In this document: one piece after another, positions 1 to 5,394 of the stretch
Position numbering within the stretch: the first letter of the stretch is position 1
How the letters are laid out: each line of letters opens with the position of its first letter
Assembly (NCBI GenBank): GCA_958435885.1
Contig: CAUBHZ010000137.1
Location: 1 to 5,786 of the forward strand
Reading direction: 5' to 3'
Source: an uncultured Intestinimonas sp.
Lineage (GTDB): Bacteria; Bacillota_A; Clostridia; Oscillospirales; Oscillospiraceae
DNA: 5,786 nucleotides
The notes under the pieces: model-generated
Told to the model about the DNA's origin: nothing
Database searches by the model: none
Seen by the model: only the letters and a program-made list of their open reading frames with translations
Position numbers and translations under genes: made by a program

Positions 1-81
1 CTCTCTCAAAAATGCAAGCATTTTTTCGAAGAGATGCAGCCTGCTGCGTCGCACTCGCTGCGCTCGCACGCTTGCAGGCTG
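1..81. repeat. Hairpin-rich intergenic sequence, likely dispersed repeat (partial at window edge)
   Basis: Two nested-arm structures are visible. AAAAATGC (8-15) pairs with GCATTTTT (18-25). CAGCCTGC (37-44) pairs with GCAGGCTG (74-81), enclosing an alternating GCG/CTCG-rich stretch. Short open frames cross the stretch on both strands, but none has a ribosome binding site or recognisable protein character, so I do not call a gene. The density of inverted repeats and the compositional contrast with the neighbouring genes suggest a dispersed intergenic repeat. Its boundaries are unknown because it runs into the window edge. Confidence 0.45.
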
Positions 82-87
82 AGCAGT

Positions 88-120
88 GTTTTTTCCGACG
101 CACATGTCGCCGGAAAAAAC
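88..120. repeat. Inverted repeat with GACGCACA core (copy A)
   Basis: GTTTTTTCCG (88-97) is a perfect 10-bp inverted repeat with CGGAAAAAAC (111-120) around a 13-nt loop. The loop side carries GACGCACA (97-104). The same arrangement (T-run, CC, GACGCACA, GGAAAAAA) recurs at 2899-2931, on the far side of the acyltransferase operon. The function is unknown. Neither copy looks like a standard terminator on the strand that would need one. Confidence 0.6.
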
Positions 121-133
121 AGACTATACCTGA

Positions 134-157
134 TTCCGTCGTCTACGGACGACGGAA
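134..157. repeat. Perfect 10-bp inverted repeat with tetraloop
   Basis: TTCCGTCGTC (134-143) and GACGACGGAA (148-157) form a perfect 10-bp stem closed by the 4-nt loop TACG. No T-tract follows directly on either strand, so it is not a convincing intrinsic terminator. It lies in the gene-free stretch beyond the operon terminator and may belong to the same repeat cluster as the hairpins at 1-120. Confidence 0.55.
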
Positions 158-205
158 CTCTGCGAGGCTCTTTTCTATCATCCCACTGTGGGTCCCGCTT
201 TGACA

Positions 206-243
206 AAAGACCTCCCGGGCCATTCTATGCCCGGGAGGTCTTT
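206..243 (-). terminator. Rho-independent terminator of the MBOAT-DHHW operon
   Basis: A perfect 15-bp stem (206-220 with 229-243) with a CCTCCCGGGC core closes on an 8-nt loop. Read on the minus strand, it lies 13 nt after the stop codon of the DHHW gene and ends in a TCTTTTG tract. On the plus strand the stem is followed by TTTGAGGTTTTT, so it could also stop transcription entering from the left. Confidence 0.88.
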
Positions 244-256
244 GAGGTTTTTCCCA

Positions 257-1411
257 TTACTTGCTCAGGATGAAGAGGTTGCCGTCGGTCACAAAATTTG
301 AGACGCTGTACAGAACCAGCACCTGGTCGATACCGTTCTCCGCCACATACTGGCTCACCGGGGTCTTGTTGTACCGGGGGTCGAAGAGGTGGACCTCGGA
401 AAAGTCCGCCGTGAGGAAGGGTGCCAGGCTGTCGGAGTAGGAGTCCCGGATGACCAGCAGCTTGGGGCCGGCCGTATTCTGGCCCTTCACCACCGCCAGG
501 GGCTTGTTGCCCCCCAGGAAGAAGGAATACTTGTCCTTGACCTCCAGCTTGCTCCAGTCGTAGAGGACCCCGGCCTCGGGCTGGGTGCCGTTCCAGGCGG
601 TGACGGTGATCCCCTCCTCGGGCACGTAGATGTCGATGGAGTCGGGCGCCATCCACCGGACGCCGGAGCTGGAGTAGGTGGTGCCCTTGAAGTCGGTGGA
701 GACGGTGGTCTTCTCATAGTCACTCAGGGGGGTGGTCTCCAGCCCCATGGACTCCATAAGGGCGGCATAGCCGTAGTAGGCCCCCAGGCTGGTCCAGTGG
801 TGGTCCAGCCGGTAGTAGATGTCCTCGTCCTTATGGGCCTCCAGGGCGGAGGCGATGTCCACCCAGTGGGCCTGGGTGGTGGTCTGGGCCTGGGTCAGGA
901 TGTCCCCCTCGCTGGCGTTGGGGGCGCCCTCCGGGAGCCGGTCCGCCCACACCGACACCTTGCCGGGGATGAGGGAGAAATACACCGGCACATCCACATT
1001 TTCCACCAGTTTGTTCACATAATCCAGATTATTGGTCACCTTGGTGGGGTCGGGCCGGTCGAACCGGGGGATGAGGGTGTCCTTGTCGCAGAGGTAGACC
1101 CCGTTGTTCTCCCCCTTGCCCGCCAGGCGCTCGGCCATGGCCTTGGCGGCGATCCACTCGTCCCGGAAGACAAACTGGTCTGTGAGGTAGCTCTCAAAGT
1201 CCGACATGAACTTGCCCGTGAAGAAGTCCCCGCTCTCGTCCAGGGGGATTTTCAGGGCAAAGTCCTCTGCCTTCAGGCTGGGCTTCTGGGTCAGGTAGCG
1301 GTTCTCGTCCTGGGAGAAGTCCCGGGCGGGGGAGATGAGATTGGCGGCGAAAAAGACGGCCAGGAAGCCGCAGAACAGGATGGTGATGAAAAAGGCGTAG
1401 CGTTTTGACAT
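257..1411 (-). CDS. DHHW-family exported protein, probable partner of the MBOAT acyltransferase
   Basis: A 384-aa protein with an N-terminal hydrophobic segment (about residues 5-25, after MSKRY) that fits an uncleaved signal anchor or signal peptide. The rest would then lie outside the membrane. The family signature DHHW is at residues 203-206 in the context YYRLDHHWTSLGAYYGY. A second conserved block, IRDSYSDSLAPFL (321-333), contains a Ser (324) in a DS context. In the related AlgJ/AlgX proteins, Asp-His and Ser residues form an SGNH-like esterase/acetyltransferase site, so Asp203, His205 and Ser324 are candidate catalytic residues by analogy. The ATG start has AAAGGAGG 7 nt upstream, and the length is normal for the family. 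It follows the MBOAT gene by 13 nt and ends at a strong terminator. Inferred role: transfer or handling of acetyl groups on an extracellular polysaccharide. The polymer cannot be identified because no glycosyltransferase genes lie in the window. Confidence 0.88.
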   Translation of the reverse strand: MSKRYAFFITILFCGFLAVFFAANLISPARDFSQDENRYLTQKPSLKAEDFALKIPLDESGDFFTGKFMSDFESYLTDQFVFRDEWIAAKAMAERLAGKGENNGVYLCDKDTLIPRFDRPDPTKVTNNLDYVNKLVENVDVPVYFSLIPGKVSVWADRLPEGAPNASEGDILTQAQTTTQAHWVDIASALEAHKDEDIYYRLDHHWTSLGAYYGYAALMESMGLETTPLSDYEKTTVSTDFKGTTYSSSGVRWMAPDSIDIYVPEEGITVTAWNGTQPEAGVLYDWSKLEVKDKYSFFLGGNKPLAVVKGQNTAGPKLLVIRDSYSDSLAPFLTADFSEVHLFDPRYNKTPVSQYVAENGIDQVLVLYSVSNFVTDGNLFILSK

Positions 1412-1418
1412 GTCCGGG

Positions 1419-1427
1419 CCTCCTTTA
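1419..1427 (-). promoter_or_regulatory. Ribosome binding site overlapping the upstream stop codon
   Basis: On the minus strand the MBOAT gene ends in TAA (1427-1425). The last two bases of that stop are the first two of AAAGGAGG (1426-1419), which lies 7 nt before the DHHW gene's ATG. The terminating ribosome is thus placed on the next gene's Shine-Dalgarno site, which suggests translational coupling and roughly matched output of the two proteins. Confidence 0.8.
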
Positions 1428-2828
1428 GAAGCGGAAATAGAGGAAGGGGTTGTAGGTGGCGTCCACCAGGTAGGCGGTGCAGAGGAGGAGCCCCGCCAGG
1501 AGGACCACCGGCAGGAGGACCTGCTCCGCCCACTTGGGGAGCCGCCGCCACAGGGCGGCCATCAAGGGGGTGGAGGCCACGCAGGCGGCCAGGAGGGAGG
1601 GGCCGTAGGAGCCCAGGTAGTAGCCAAAAGCGCCGTCGGCCAGACCGGCGCCGGACAGGCCGAACATAGCGGAGAGGTAGCCGCCCAGCTGGCCAAAATC
1701 CTCCACGGCGAAGATGGCCCAGCTCACCAGCACCAGGAAGAGGGTGTAGATATGCTGGAGCACCCTGGGCCAGCGGTCGATCCACTTCTTGAGCCACAGC
1801 TTCTCCACCATGAGGAGGACGCCGAAGTAGAGGCCCCAGAGGAGGAAGTTCCAGCTGGCGCCGTGCCAGATGCCGGTGAGGCCCCACACCACCAGCAGGT
1901 TGAAGCACAGCCGTCCCCGGGAGACCCGGTTGCCCCCCATGGGGATATAGACGTACTCCCGGAACCAGGAGCCCAGGGAGATGTGCCACCGCCGCCAGAA
2001 CTCGGTGATGGAGCGGGAGATATAGGGGTAGTCGAAGTTCTTCAGAAACTCGAAGCCCAGCATCCGGCCCAGGCCGATGGCCATGTCGGAGTAGCCGGAG
2101 AAGTCGAAGTAGAGCTGGAGGGAGAATGCCACCACACCCAGCCAGGCTCCCAGGACGGTGAGCTCAGCGGTGGGAAGGGCCTTGTAGGCGTCCCAGAGCA
2201 TGCCCAGATTGTTGGCCAGGAGCACCTTTTTGGCCAGACCGATGACGAAGATCTCCACGCCGCTGGCAAAGCGCTCGGCGGTGTGGTCCCGGTGGTCCAG
2301 CTGCTCCCCCAGGTCCTTGTACTTGATGATGGGCCCGGCGATGAGCTGGGGGAAGAGGGTGACAAAGGTGCCGAAGCTGACGATGTTCCGCTGGACCGGA
2401 GCGTCCCCCCGGTAGACGTCAATGGTGTAGCTCATGGTCTGGAAGGTGTAGAAGGAGATGCCGATGGGGAGGCTCACCCCCAGGACGGGCATGAAATGGA
2501 GGCCCAGGGCCGCCAGGCTGCCGGCCAGAAAGTCCCAGTACTTGAAGAAAAACAGCAGGGCCAGGTTGAAGATCACCGACGAGGCCACCGCCATCCGCGC
2601 TCCCCGGTCGTTCCCCTTCTTCTTGCACTTGTCCACCAGCATGCCGTGGGTGTAGTCGATGGCGATGGAGGCGAACATGATGACGATATAGACCGGCTCG
2701 CCCCAGCCGTAGAAGATGAGGTTGAAGATCAGAAGCACGCCGTTGCGCCACTTCAGGGGCGAGAGGTAGTAGATCAGAAGCACAATGGGCAGGTAGGTGA
2801 AGAGAAAGAGCAGGCTGGAGAAAACCAA
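1425..2828 (-). CDS. MBOAT-family O-acyltransferase (AlgI/DltB-like)
   Basis: A 467-aa polytopic membrane protein that begins with the usual family opening VFSSLLFLFTYLPIVLL. Hallmarks are FDFSGYSDMAIGLGRMLG (about residues 242-258), FWRRWHISLGSWFREYVYIP (277-296) and GIWHGASWNFLLWGLY (319-334). His282 and His322 are the two conserved histidines, and His322 corresponds to the invariant MBOAT histidine. The family moves acyl groups, usually acetyl, across the membrane for transfer to exported polysaccharides. The start is set at TTG 2828 because GAGGTG lies 7 nt upstream and the protein then begins (M)VFSSL as in homologues. An in-frame TTG at 2834 is only 1 nt from that ribosome binding site. 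The gene is first in an operon with the DHHW gene. The acceptor polymer is not evident. DltB is a less likely identity because no dltA, dltC or dltD is adjacent. Confidence 0.93.
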   Translation of the reverse strand: MVFSSLLFLFTYLPIVLLIYYLSPLKWRNGVLLIFNLIFYGWGEPVYIVIMFASIAIDYTHGMLVDKCKKKGNDRGARMAVASSVIFNLALLFFFKYWDFLAGSLAALGLHFMPVLGVSLPIGISFYTFQTMSYTIDVYRGDAPVQRNIVSFGTFVTLFPQLIAGPIIKYKDLGEQLDHRDHTAERFASGVEIFVIGLAKKVLLANNLGMLWDAYKALPTAELTVLGAWLGVVAFSLQLYFDFSGYSDMAIGLGRMLGFEFLKNFDYPYISRSITEFWRRWHISLGSWFREYVYIPMGGNRVSRGRLCFNLLVVWGLTGIWHGASWNFLLWGLYFGVLLMVEKLWLKKWIDRWPRVLQHIYTLFLVLVSWAIFAVEDFGQLGGYLSAMFGLSGAGLADGAFGYYLGSYGPSLLAACVASTPLMAALWRRLPKWAEQVLLPVVLLAGLLLCTAYLVDATYNPFLYFRF

Positions 2829-2835
2829 GCGCAAA

Positions 2836-2841
2836 CACCTC
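2836..2841 (-). promoter_or_regulatory. Ribosome binding site that fixes the MBOAT start at TTG 2828
   Basis: GAGGTG (2841-2836 on the minus strand) is 7 nt from the TTG at 2828-2826 but only 1 nt from the upstream in-frame TTG at 2834-2832. Spacing therefore favours the downstream codon. No ATG or GTG with a comparable site lies nearby, so a non-ATG start seems genuine. Confidence 0.7.
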
Positions 2842-2865
2842 AGTTCGATTCAATGTCTCAGGGAT

Positions 2866-2871
2866 AGTATG
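2866..2871 (-). promoter_or_regulatory. Possible -10 element for the MBOAT-DHHW operon
   Basis: CATACT on the minus strand lies about 25 nt upstream of the MBOAT ribosome binding site and matches the -10 consensus at 4 of 6 positions. No good -35 hexamer is seen at 16-18 nt spacing, so either an activator or another promoter is needed. This is weak evidence, offered because the operon lies beyond the udk terminator and needs its own promoter in the 2835-2947 gap. Confidence 0.3.
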
Positions 2872-2898
2872 CCGCAGAAACGGGCAAAACCGGCGCAG

Positions 2899-2931
2899 CT
2901 TTTTCCTTTGACGCACACTTCAGGAAAAAAG
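2899..2931. repeat. Inverted repeat with GACGCACA core (copy B)
   Basis: CTTTTTCCT (2899-2907) pairs with AGGAAAAAAG (2922-2931, one extra A). GACGCACA lies between the arms at 2910-2917. It resembles the 88-120 element in layout and core, and both are preceded by a GCAG-containing sequence. It sits in the gap upstream of the MBOAT operon, so it could be an operator or leader hairpin, or a remnant of a mobile intergenic repeat. Confidence 0.55.
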
Positions 2932-2947
2932 TTCCCGCATTATGCCA

Positions 2948-2978
2948 GAAAAAGTCCCCGCGCCGAGGCGCAGGGACT
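2948..2978 (-). terminator. Rho-independent terminator of udk
   Basis: On the minus strand AGTCCCTGCGCC pairs with GGCGCGGGGACT over 12 positions (one T-G wobble) around a very short loop. A run of five T residues (2953-2949) begins at the last base of the stem. It begins 15 nt after the udk stop codon and separates udk from the acyltransferase operon. Confidence 0.85.
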
Positions 2979-2993
2979 GAAACGGCTGGGGGC

Positions 2994-3608
2994 TTACCCC
3001 GCCACGTGGGCGCGGATACGGCCGATGATCATGTCCAGGGCCACCAGGTTGTGGCCGCCCTCCAGCACCACGATGTCGGCATACCGCTTGGAGGGCTCCA
3101 CGAACTGCTCGTGCATGGGCTTGACGGTGGTGAGGTACTGCTTGACCACCGAGTCCAGGCTCCGGCCCCGCTTCTTCACATCCCGCATGATCCGCCGCAG
3201 GATGCGCACGTCGGCGTCGGTGTCCACGAAGATCTTGATGTCCATCAGGTCCCGGAGGGCCTGGTTCTCAAAGATGAGGATGCCCTCCACGATGATAACC
3301 TTGGTGGGACGCACCTCCACCGTCTCCCCGGAGCGGTCGTGGATGGTGTAATCGTAGACGGGGCAGCGCACCGTCTCCCCCCGGCGGAGGGCCTGGATGT
3401 CCCGGATCATCAGATCGGTGTCGAAGGCGTCGGGGTGGTCGTAGTTGAGCTTGGTCCGCTCCTCATAGGGCATCTCGCTGTGAGATTTGTAGTAGTTGTC
3501 GTGGTAGAGGACGCTCACGTCCTCCCCGAACTCCGCCTTGAGCTTTTCCGTCAGCGTGGTCTTGCCGGAGCCGGTACCGCCGGCGATGCCGATGATCATG
3601 GTGTCCAT
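2994..3608 (-). CDS. udk: Uridine kinase (uridine/cytidine monophosphokinase)
   Basis: A 204-aa cytoplasmic nucleoside kinase of the P-loop phosphoribulokinase/uridine kinase family. It phosphorylates uridine and cytidine to UMP and CMP in pyrimidine salvage. The Walker A loop GGTGSGKT is at residues 10-17. Family motifs follow: HDNYY (36-40), NYDHPDAFD (55-63), VRCPVYDYTIH (80-90), VIIVEGILIF (104-113), and RIMRDVKKRGRS (139-150) in the lid region. The length is slightly below the usual 207-213 aa. ATG 3608 is preferred because GGTGGAG ends 7 nt upstream on the minus strand. The frame stays open to TTG 3698, but that extension overlaps the promoter and has no family similarity. An alternative ATG three codons in (MIIGIAGG) is possible. 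The gene is monocistronic, with its own promoter and terminator. Confidence 0.96.
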   Translation of the reverse strand: MDTMIIGIAGGTGSGKTTLTEKLKAEFGEDVSVLYHDNYYKSHSEMPYEERTKLNYDHPDAFDTDLMIRDIQALRRGETVRCPVYDYTIHDRSGETVEVRPTKVIIVEGILIFENQALRDLMDIKIFVDTDADVRILRRIMRDVKKRGRSLDSVVKQYLTTVKPMHEQFVEPSKRYADIVVLEGGHNLVALDMIIGRIRAHVAG

Positions 3609-3669
3609 GTGGCTGCTCCACCGTCCTTCCTTTTCTTTCCTCCTGCGGAGGATCGTTCTTTCAGGAACC

Positions 3670-3698
3670 ATTATAATGCCTCCGGGACAAAGCCGCAA
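3670..3698 (-). promoter_or_regulatory. Sigma-A/sigma-70 promoter of udk
   Basis: On the minus strand TTGCGG (3698-3693) and a consensus TATAAT (3675-3670) are separated by exactly 17 nt. The predicted start near 3663 gives a leader of about 55 nt before the udk ATG. The -35 matches mainly in TTG. An imperfect dyad GTTCTTTCAGGAAC (3655-3668) overlaps the predicted start site. Confidence 0.75.
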
Positions 3699-3740
3699 GC
3701 CTTGAAAGACAAGGCCCGGGCTTTCTTCCCGCCCCGCCTC

Positions 3741-3769
3741 TTGCGTTCCCGCTGCCGGGAGGCTATAAT
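3741..3769 (+). promoter_or_regulatory. Sigma-A/sigma-70 promoter of the sigma-54 activator gene
   Basis: TTGCGT (3741-3746), a 17-nt spacer and a consensus TATAAT (3764-3769) precede the activator gene. Transcription should start near 3776, giving a leader of about 45 nt. It diverges from the udk promoter, with about 42 nt between the two -35 elements. The regulator itself therefore appears to be made from a housekeeping promoter rather than a sigma-54 one. Confidence 0.75.
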
Positions 3770-3778
3770 CTAGGTGCT

Positions 3779-3796
3779 CAGCCGCAGCCGCGGCTG
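3779..3796 (+). promoter_or_regulatory. CAGCCG repeat/palindrome in the activator leader
   Basis: CAGCCG occurs twice in tandem (3779-3784, 3785-3790) and is followed by its complement CGGCTG (3791-3796). This makes a perfect 12-bp palindrome at 3785-3796, or an RNA hairpin with a 6-nt loop. It lies just after the predicted transcription start, where an operator or leader hairpin could act. No function can be assigned from the sequence. Confidence 0.35.
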
Positions 3797-3820
3797 TCTT
3801 TGACTGGGAGGGTGTATTTC

Positions 3821-5179
3821 ATGGAGCTCAACGCCGCCGCCCGCGCCGCCTTCGATGCCATGAGCGAGGGCATCACCATCATCGATACCGACGGGATCAT
3901 CGTCTTCGGCAACCGGGCCTACCGGGATTTCCTCAACAAGGAGGCCGGCGGCGATATTGGCCCCATCGAGGGCTACCGCCTCCGGGACCTGCGCCCCGGC
4001 GCCCGGCTCCCCGAGGTGCTGGAGACCGGCAAGGCCCACCTCCACATCACCCGCCAGGAGATCCAGGACTTCTACTTCGTCAACCTGTACCCCATTTACG
4101 AAGACGGCGCCCTCATCGGCGGCATCTCGGTGGTCACCTTTCTGGAGGACGCCTACCGCACCCGTCAGGAGCTGGACGCCATGGAGGCCAAGAGCCAGCG
4201 GGTCCTCCGCCGCCTGAACAAGGCCAACGGCGCCCGCTACACCTTTGACGACATCGTGGCGGTCAGTCCCTCGGTGGCGGCGGTGAAGGCCCTGGCCGAG
4301 AAGATCGCCGTCACCGACGCCACCGTGCTGCTGGAGTCGGAGAGCGGCACCGGCAAGGAGCTCTACGCCCAGGCCATCCACAACGCCAGTCCCCGCCGGG
4401 ACGGGGTCTTCGTGGCCATCAACTGCTCCAACTTCAACGCCGACCTGCTGGAGTCCGAGCTCTTCGGCTACGCCGAGGGCGCCTTCACCGGCGCCAAGCG
4501 GGGCGGCAAGCTGGGCCTCTTTGAGGCCGCCGCCGGCGGCACCCTCTTCCTGGACGAGATCTCCGAGATGGACATCGGCCTCCAGGCCAAGCTCCTCCGG
4601 GTCCTCCAGGAGCACCGGGTCCGCCCCGTGGGCGGGCTCAAGGAGATCGACGTGGACGTGCGGGTCATCGCTGCCTGCAACGCCGACCTGCCCCAGTACG
4701 TCCGGGACGGCAAGTTCCGCAAGGACCTCTATTACCGCCTGAGCACCTTCCCCCTCCACATCCCGCCCCTCCGGGAGCGGCCCGCCGACATCTCCCCCCT
4801 GGCCAACTTCATCCTCAACGAGCTCTCCCACAAGCTCCGCCGCTCTTTCACCCTCACCGCGGACGCCGCCGAGCGTCTCCGGGCCCACGACTGGCCCGGC
4901 AACGTCCGGGAGCTCCGCAACGTGCTGGAGTTCTCCGCCTACCTCACCCCCTCCGGCATCATCACCGCCGACGCCCTCCCCGGCGACCTGGGCCGCCCCA
5001 AACGGGAGCATCCCGCCGACACCACTCTGGCCCAGCGGGTCCACGCCTTTGAAAAGCGGGAGATCCGCAAGACCCTGGAGAAGTACGGCTCCTCCCTGGA
5101 GGGCAAGAAAAAGGCCGCCGCCGAGCTGGGCATCTCCCTGTCCAGCCTCTACAACAAGCTGGGCTCCTCCTCTTCCTGA
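3821..5179 (+). CDS. Sigma-54-dependent transcriptional activator, PAS-AAA+-Fis HTH
   Basis: A 452-aa bacterial enhancer-binding protein. Residues about 5-110 form a PAS-like sensor domain (GITIIDTDGIIVFGNRAYRDFL). A short helical linker leads to the AAA+ domain (about 142-370). This has a variant Walker A (SESGTGKE, 173-180), the sigma-54-contacting GAFTGA loop (220-225), Walker B GGTLFLDE (239-246), the FRKDLYYRL segment (299-307) and WPGNVREL (358-365). The C-terminal Fis-type HTH (about 424-447) reads GSSLEGKKKAAAELGISLSSLYNKL. There is no response-regulator receiver domain, so it is a one-component sensor. The first glycine of Walker A is replaced by Ser173. The ATG at 3821 has GGGAGG 9 nt upstream; a TTG at 3800 is less likely. 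It diverges from udk and precedes a transporter gene with a sigma-54 promoter, which is its likely target. The signal is unknown; by context it may be a carboxylate or a metabolic cue. Confidence 0.95.
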   Translation: MELNAAARAAFDAMSEGITIIDTDGIIVFGNRAYRDFLNKEAGGDIGPIEGYRLRDLRPGARLPEVLETGKAHLHITRQEIQDFYFVNLYPIYEDGALIGGISVVTFLEDAYRTRQELDAMEAKSQRVLRRLNKANGARYTFDDIVAVSPSVAAVKALAEKIAVTDATVLLESESGTGKELYAQAIHNASPRRDGVFVAINCSNFNADLLESELFGYAEGAFTGAKRGGKLGLFEAAAGGTLFLDEISEMDIGLQAKLLRVLQEHRVRPVGGLKEIDVDVRVIAACNADLPQYVRDGKFRKDLYYRLSTFPLHIPPLRERPADISPLANFILNELSHKLRRSFTLTADAAERLRAHDWPGNVRELRNVLEFSAYLTPSGIITADALPGDLGRPKREHPADTTLAQRVHAFEKREIRKTLEKYGSSLEGKKKAAAELGISLSSLYNKLGSSSS

Positions 5180-5185
5180 GCTGAG

Positions 5186-5222
5186 TTCCAGAATTTTAGA
5201 ATTTAATTCCAAAATCCTGGAA
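5186..5222. promoter_or_regulatory. Paired 16-bp dyads, candidate enhancer (UAS) for the sigma-54 activator
   Basis: TTCCAGAATTTTAGAA (5186-5201) is followed on the opposite strand by TTCCAGGATTTTGGAA (5222-5207), with 14 of 16 positions identical. Each is itself an imperfect dyad with TTC...GAA ends. The centres are 21 bp apart, two helical turns, and lie about 228 and 207 bp upstream of the predicted sigma-54 start site. Together with the flanking G and C they also form a 17-bp-armed inverted repeat (5185-5223). As RNA this would fold better on the minus strand (two G-U pairs) than on the plus strand (two A-C mismatches). It begins 5 nt after the regulator stop codon. The binding role is inferred. 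Confidence 0.6.
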
Positions 5223-5270
5223 CCACCTTACAGACAGGGCGCTCCGCGTTTTGGTAGCACCAATTCCACC

Positions 5271-5310
5271 GGGGCGATTTCCAGATTTTTAGAAATCCCC
5301 TCTCTTTTTT
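5271..5310 (+). terminator. Weak terminator of the activator gene
   Basis: GATTTC (5276-5281) pairs with GAAATC (5292-5297), extended past a bulged C by GGG/CCC, with a 10-nt loop. TCTCTTTTTT (5301-5310) follows directly. This could end activator transcription about 95 nt after its stop codon. The left arm, loop and start of the right arm overlap the third dyad at 5279-5294, so the hairpin may instead reflect that site's symmetry. Confidence 0.5.
5279..5294 (+). promoter_or_regulatory. Third 16-bp dyad, candidate enhancer site
   Basis: TTCCAGATTTTTAGAA matches the first upstream dyad (5186-5201) at 15 of 16 positions. Its centre is 72 bp from the second dyad, close to seven helical turns, and about 135 bp upstream of the predicted sigma-54 start site, a usual distance for an enhancer. 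It may assist hexamer assembly by the adjacent activator. The function is inferred from repetition, spacing and context. Confidence 0.55.
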
Positions 5311-5335
5311 CTTCCCTTTCCGCCTCTTTCCGCAA

Positions 5336-5377
5336 AGGCCCGGAACCCTTTTACTCCAAGGGTTTCCGGGCTTTTTT
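5336..5377 (+). terminator. Strong Rho-independent terminator between activator gene and transporter promoter
   Basis: GCCCGGAACCCTT (5338-5350) pairs with 5358-5371 over 13 bp with one bulged T, around a 7-nt loop. Six T residues (5372-5377) follow. It ends about 18 bp before the -24 element. It should isolate the transporter from read-through, leaving transporter expression dependent on the sigma-54 promoter. Confidence 0.92.
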
Positions 5378-5394
5378 CCCTTCTGTAACCGGTT

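Noticed and set aside
6..206. Short minus-strand frame in the left intergenic region (66 codons)
   Set aside because: It has no ribosome binding site, runs through several perfect inverted repeats and lies beyond a terminator. It is best explained as repeat DNA.
389..1408. Long plus-strand open frame opposite the DHHW gene
   Set aside because: Its translation is low-complexity (G/V/L/H-rich), with no start signal or family motifs. It mirrors the GC-biased codon positions of the real minus-strand gene.
1410..2867. Long plus-strand open frame opposite the MBOAT gene
   Set aside because: The translation is rich in E/G/H/Q/V with no domain and no ribosome binding site. The opposite strand is an unmistakable MBOAT protein.
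3655..3668. GTTCTTTCAGGAAC dyad at the udk start site as a further activator-binding site
   Set aside because: It shares the TTC...GAA ends with the 5186-type dyads but has 6 rather than 10 bases between them, so it is not the same motif.
3699..3735. GCCCGGGC palindrome and nearby CCTTG/CAAGG hairpin between the divergent promoters
   Set aside because: The stems are short, no T-tract is convincing on either strand, and such GC palindromes are expected by chance in this DNA.
3770..5212. 480-codon minus-strand open frame opposite the sigma-54 activator
   Set aside because: It is longer than the real gene but composed of G/V/L/E/D-rich repetitive sequence typical of an antisense shadow in GC-rich DNA. 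The plus strand carries every activator motif.
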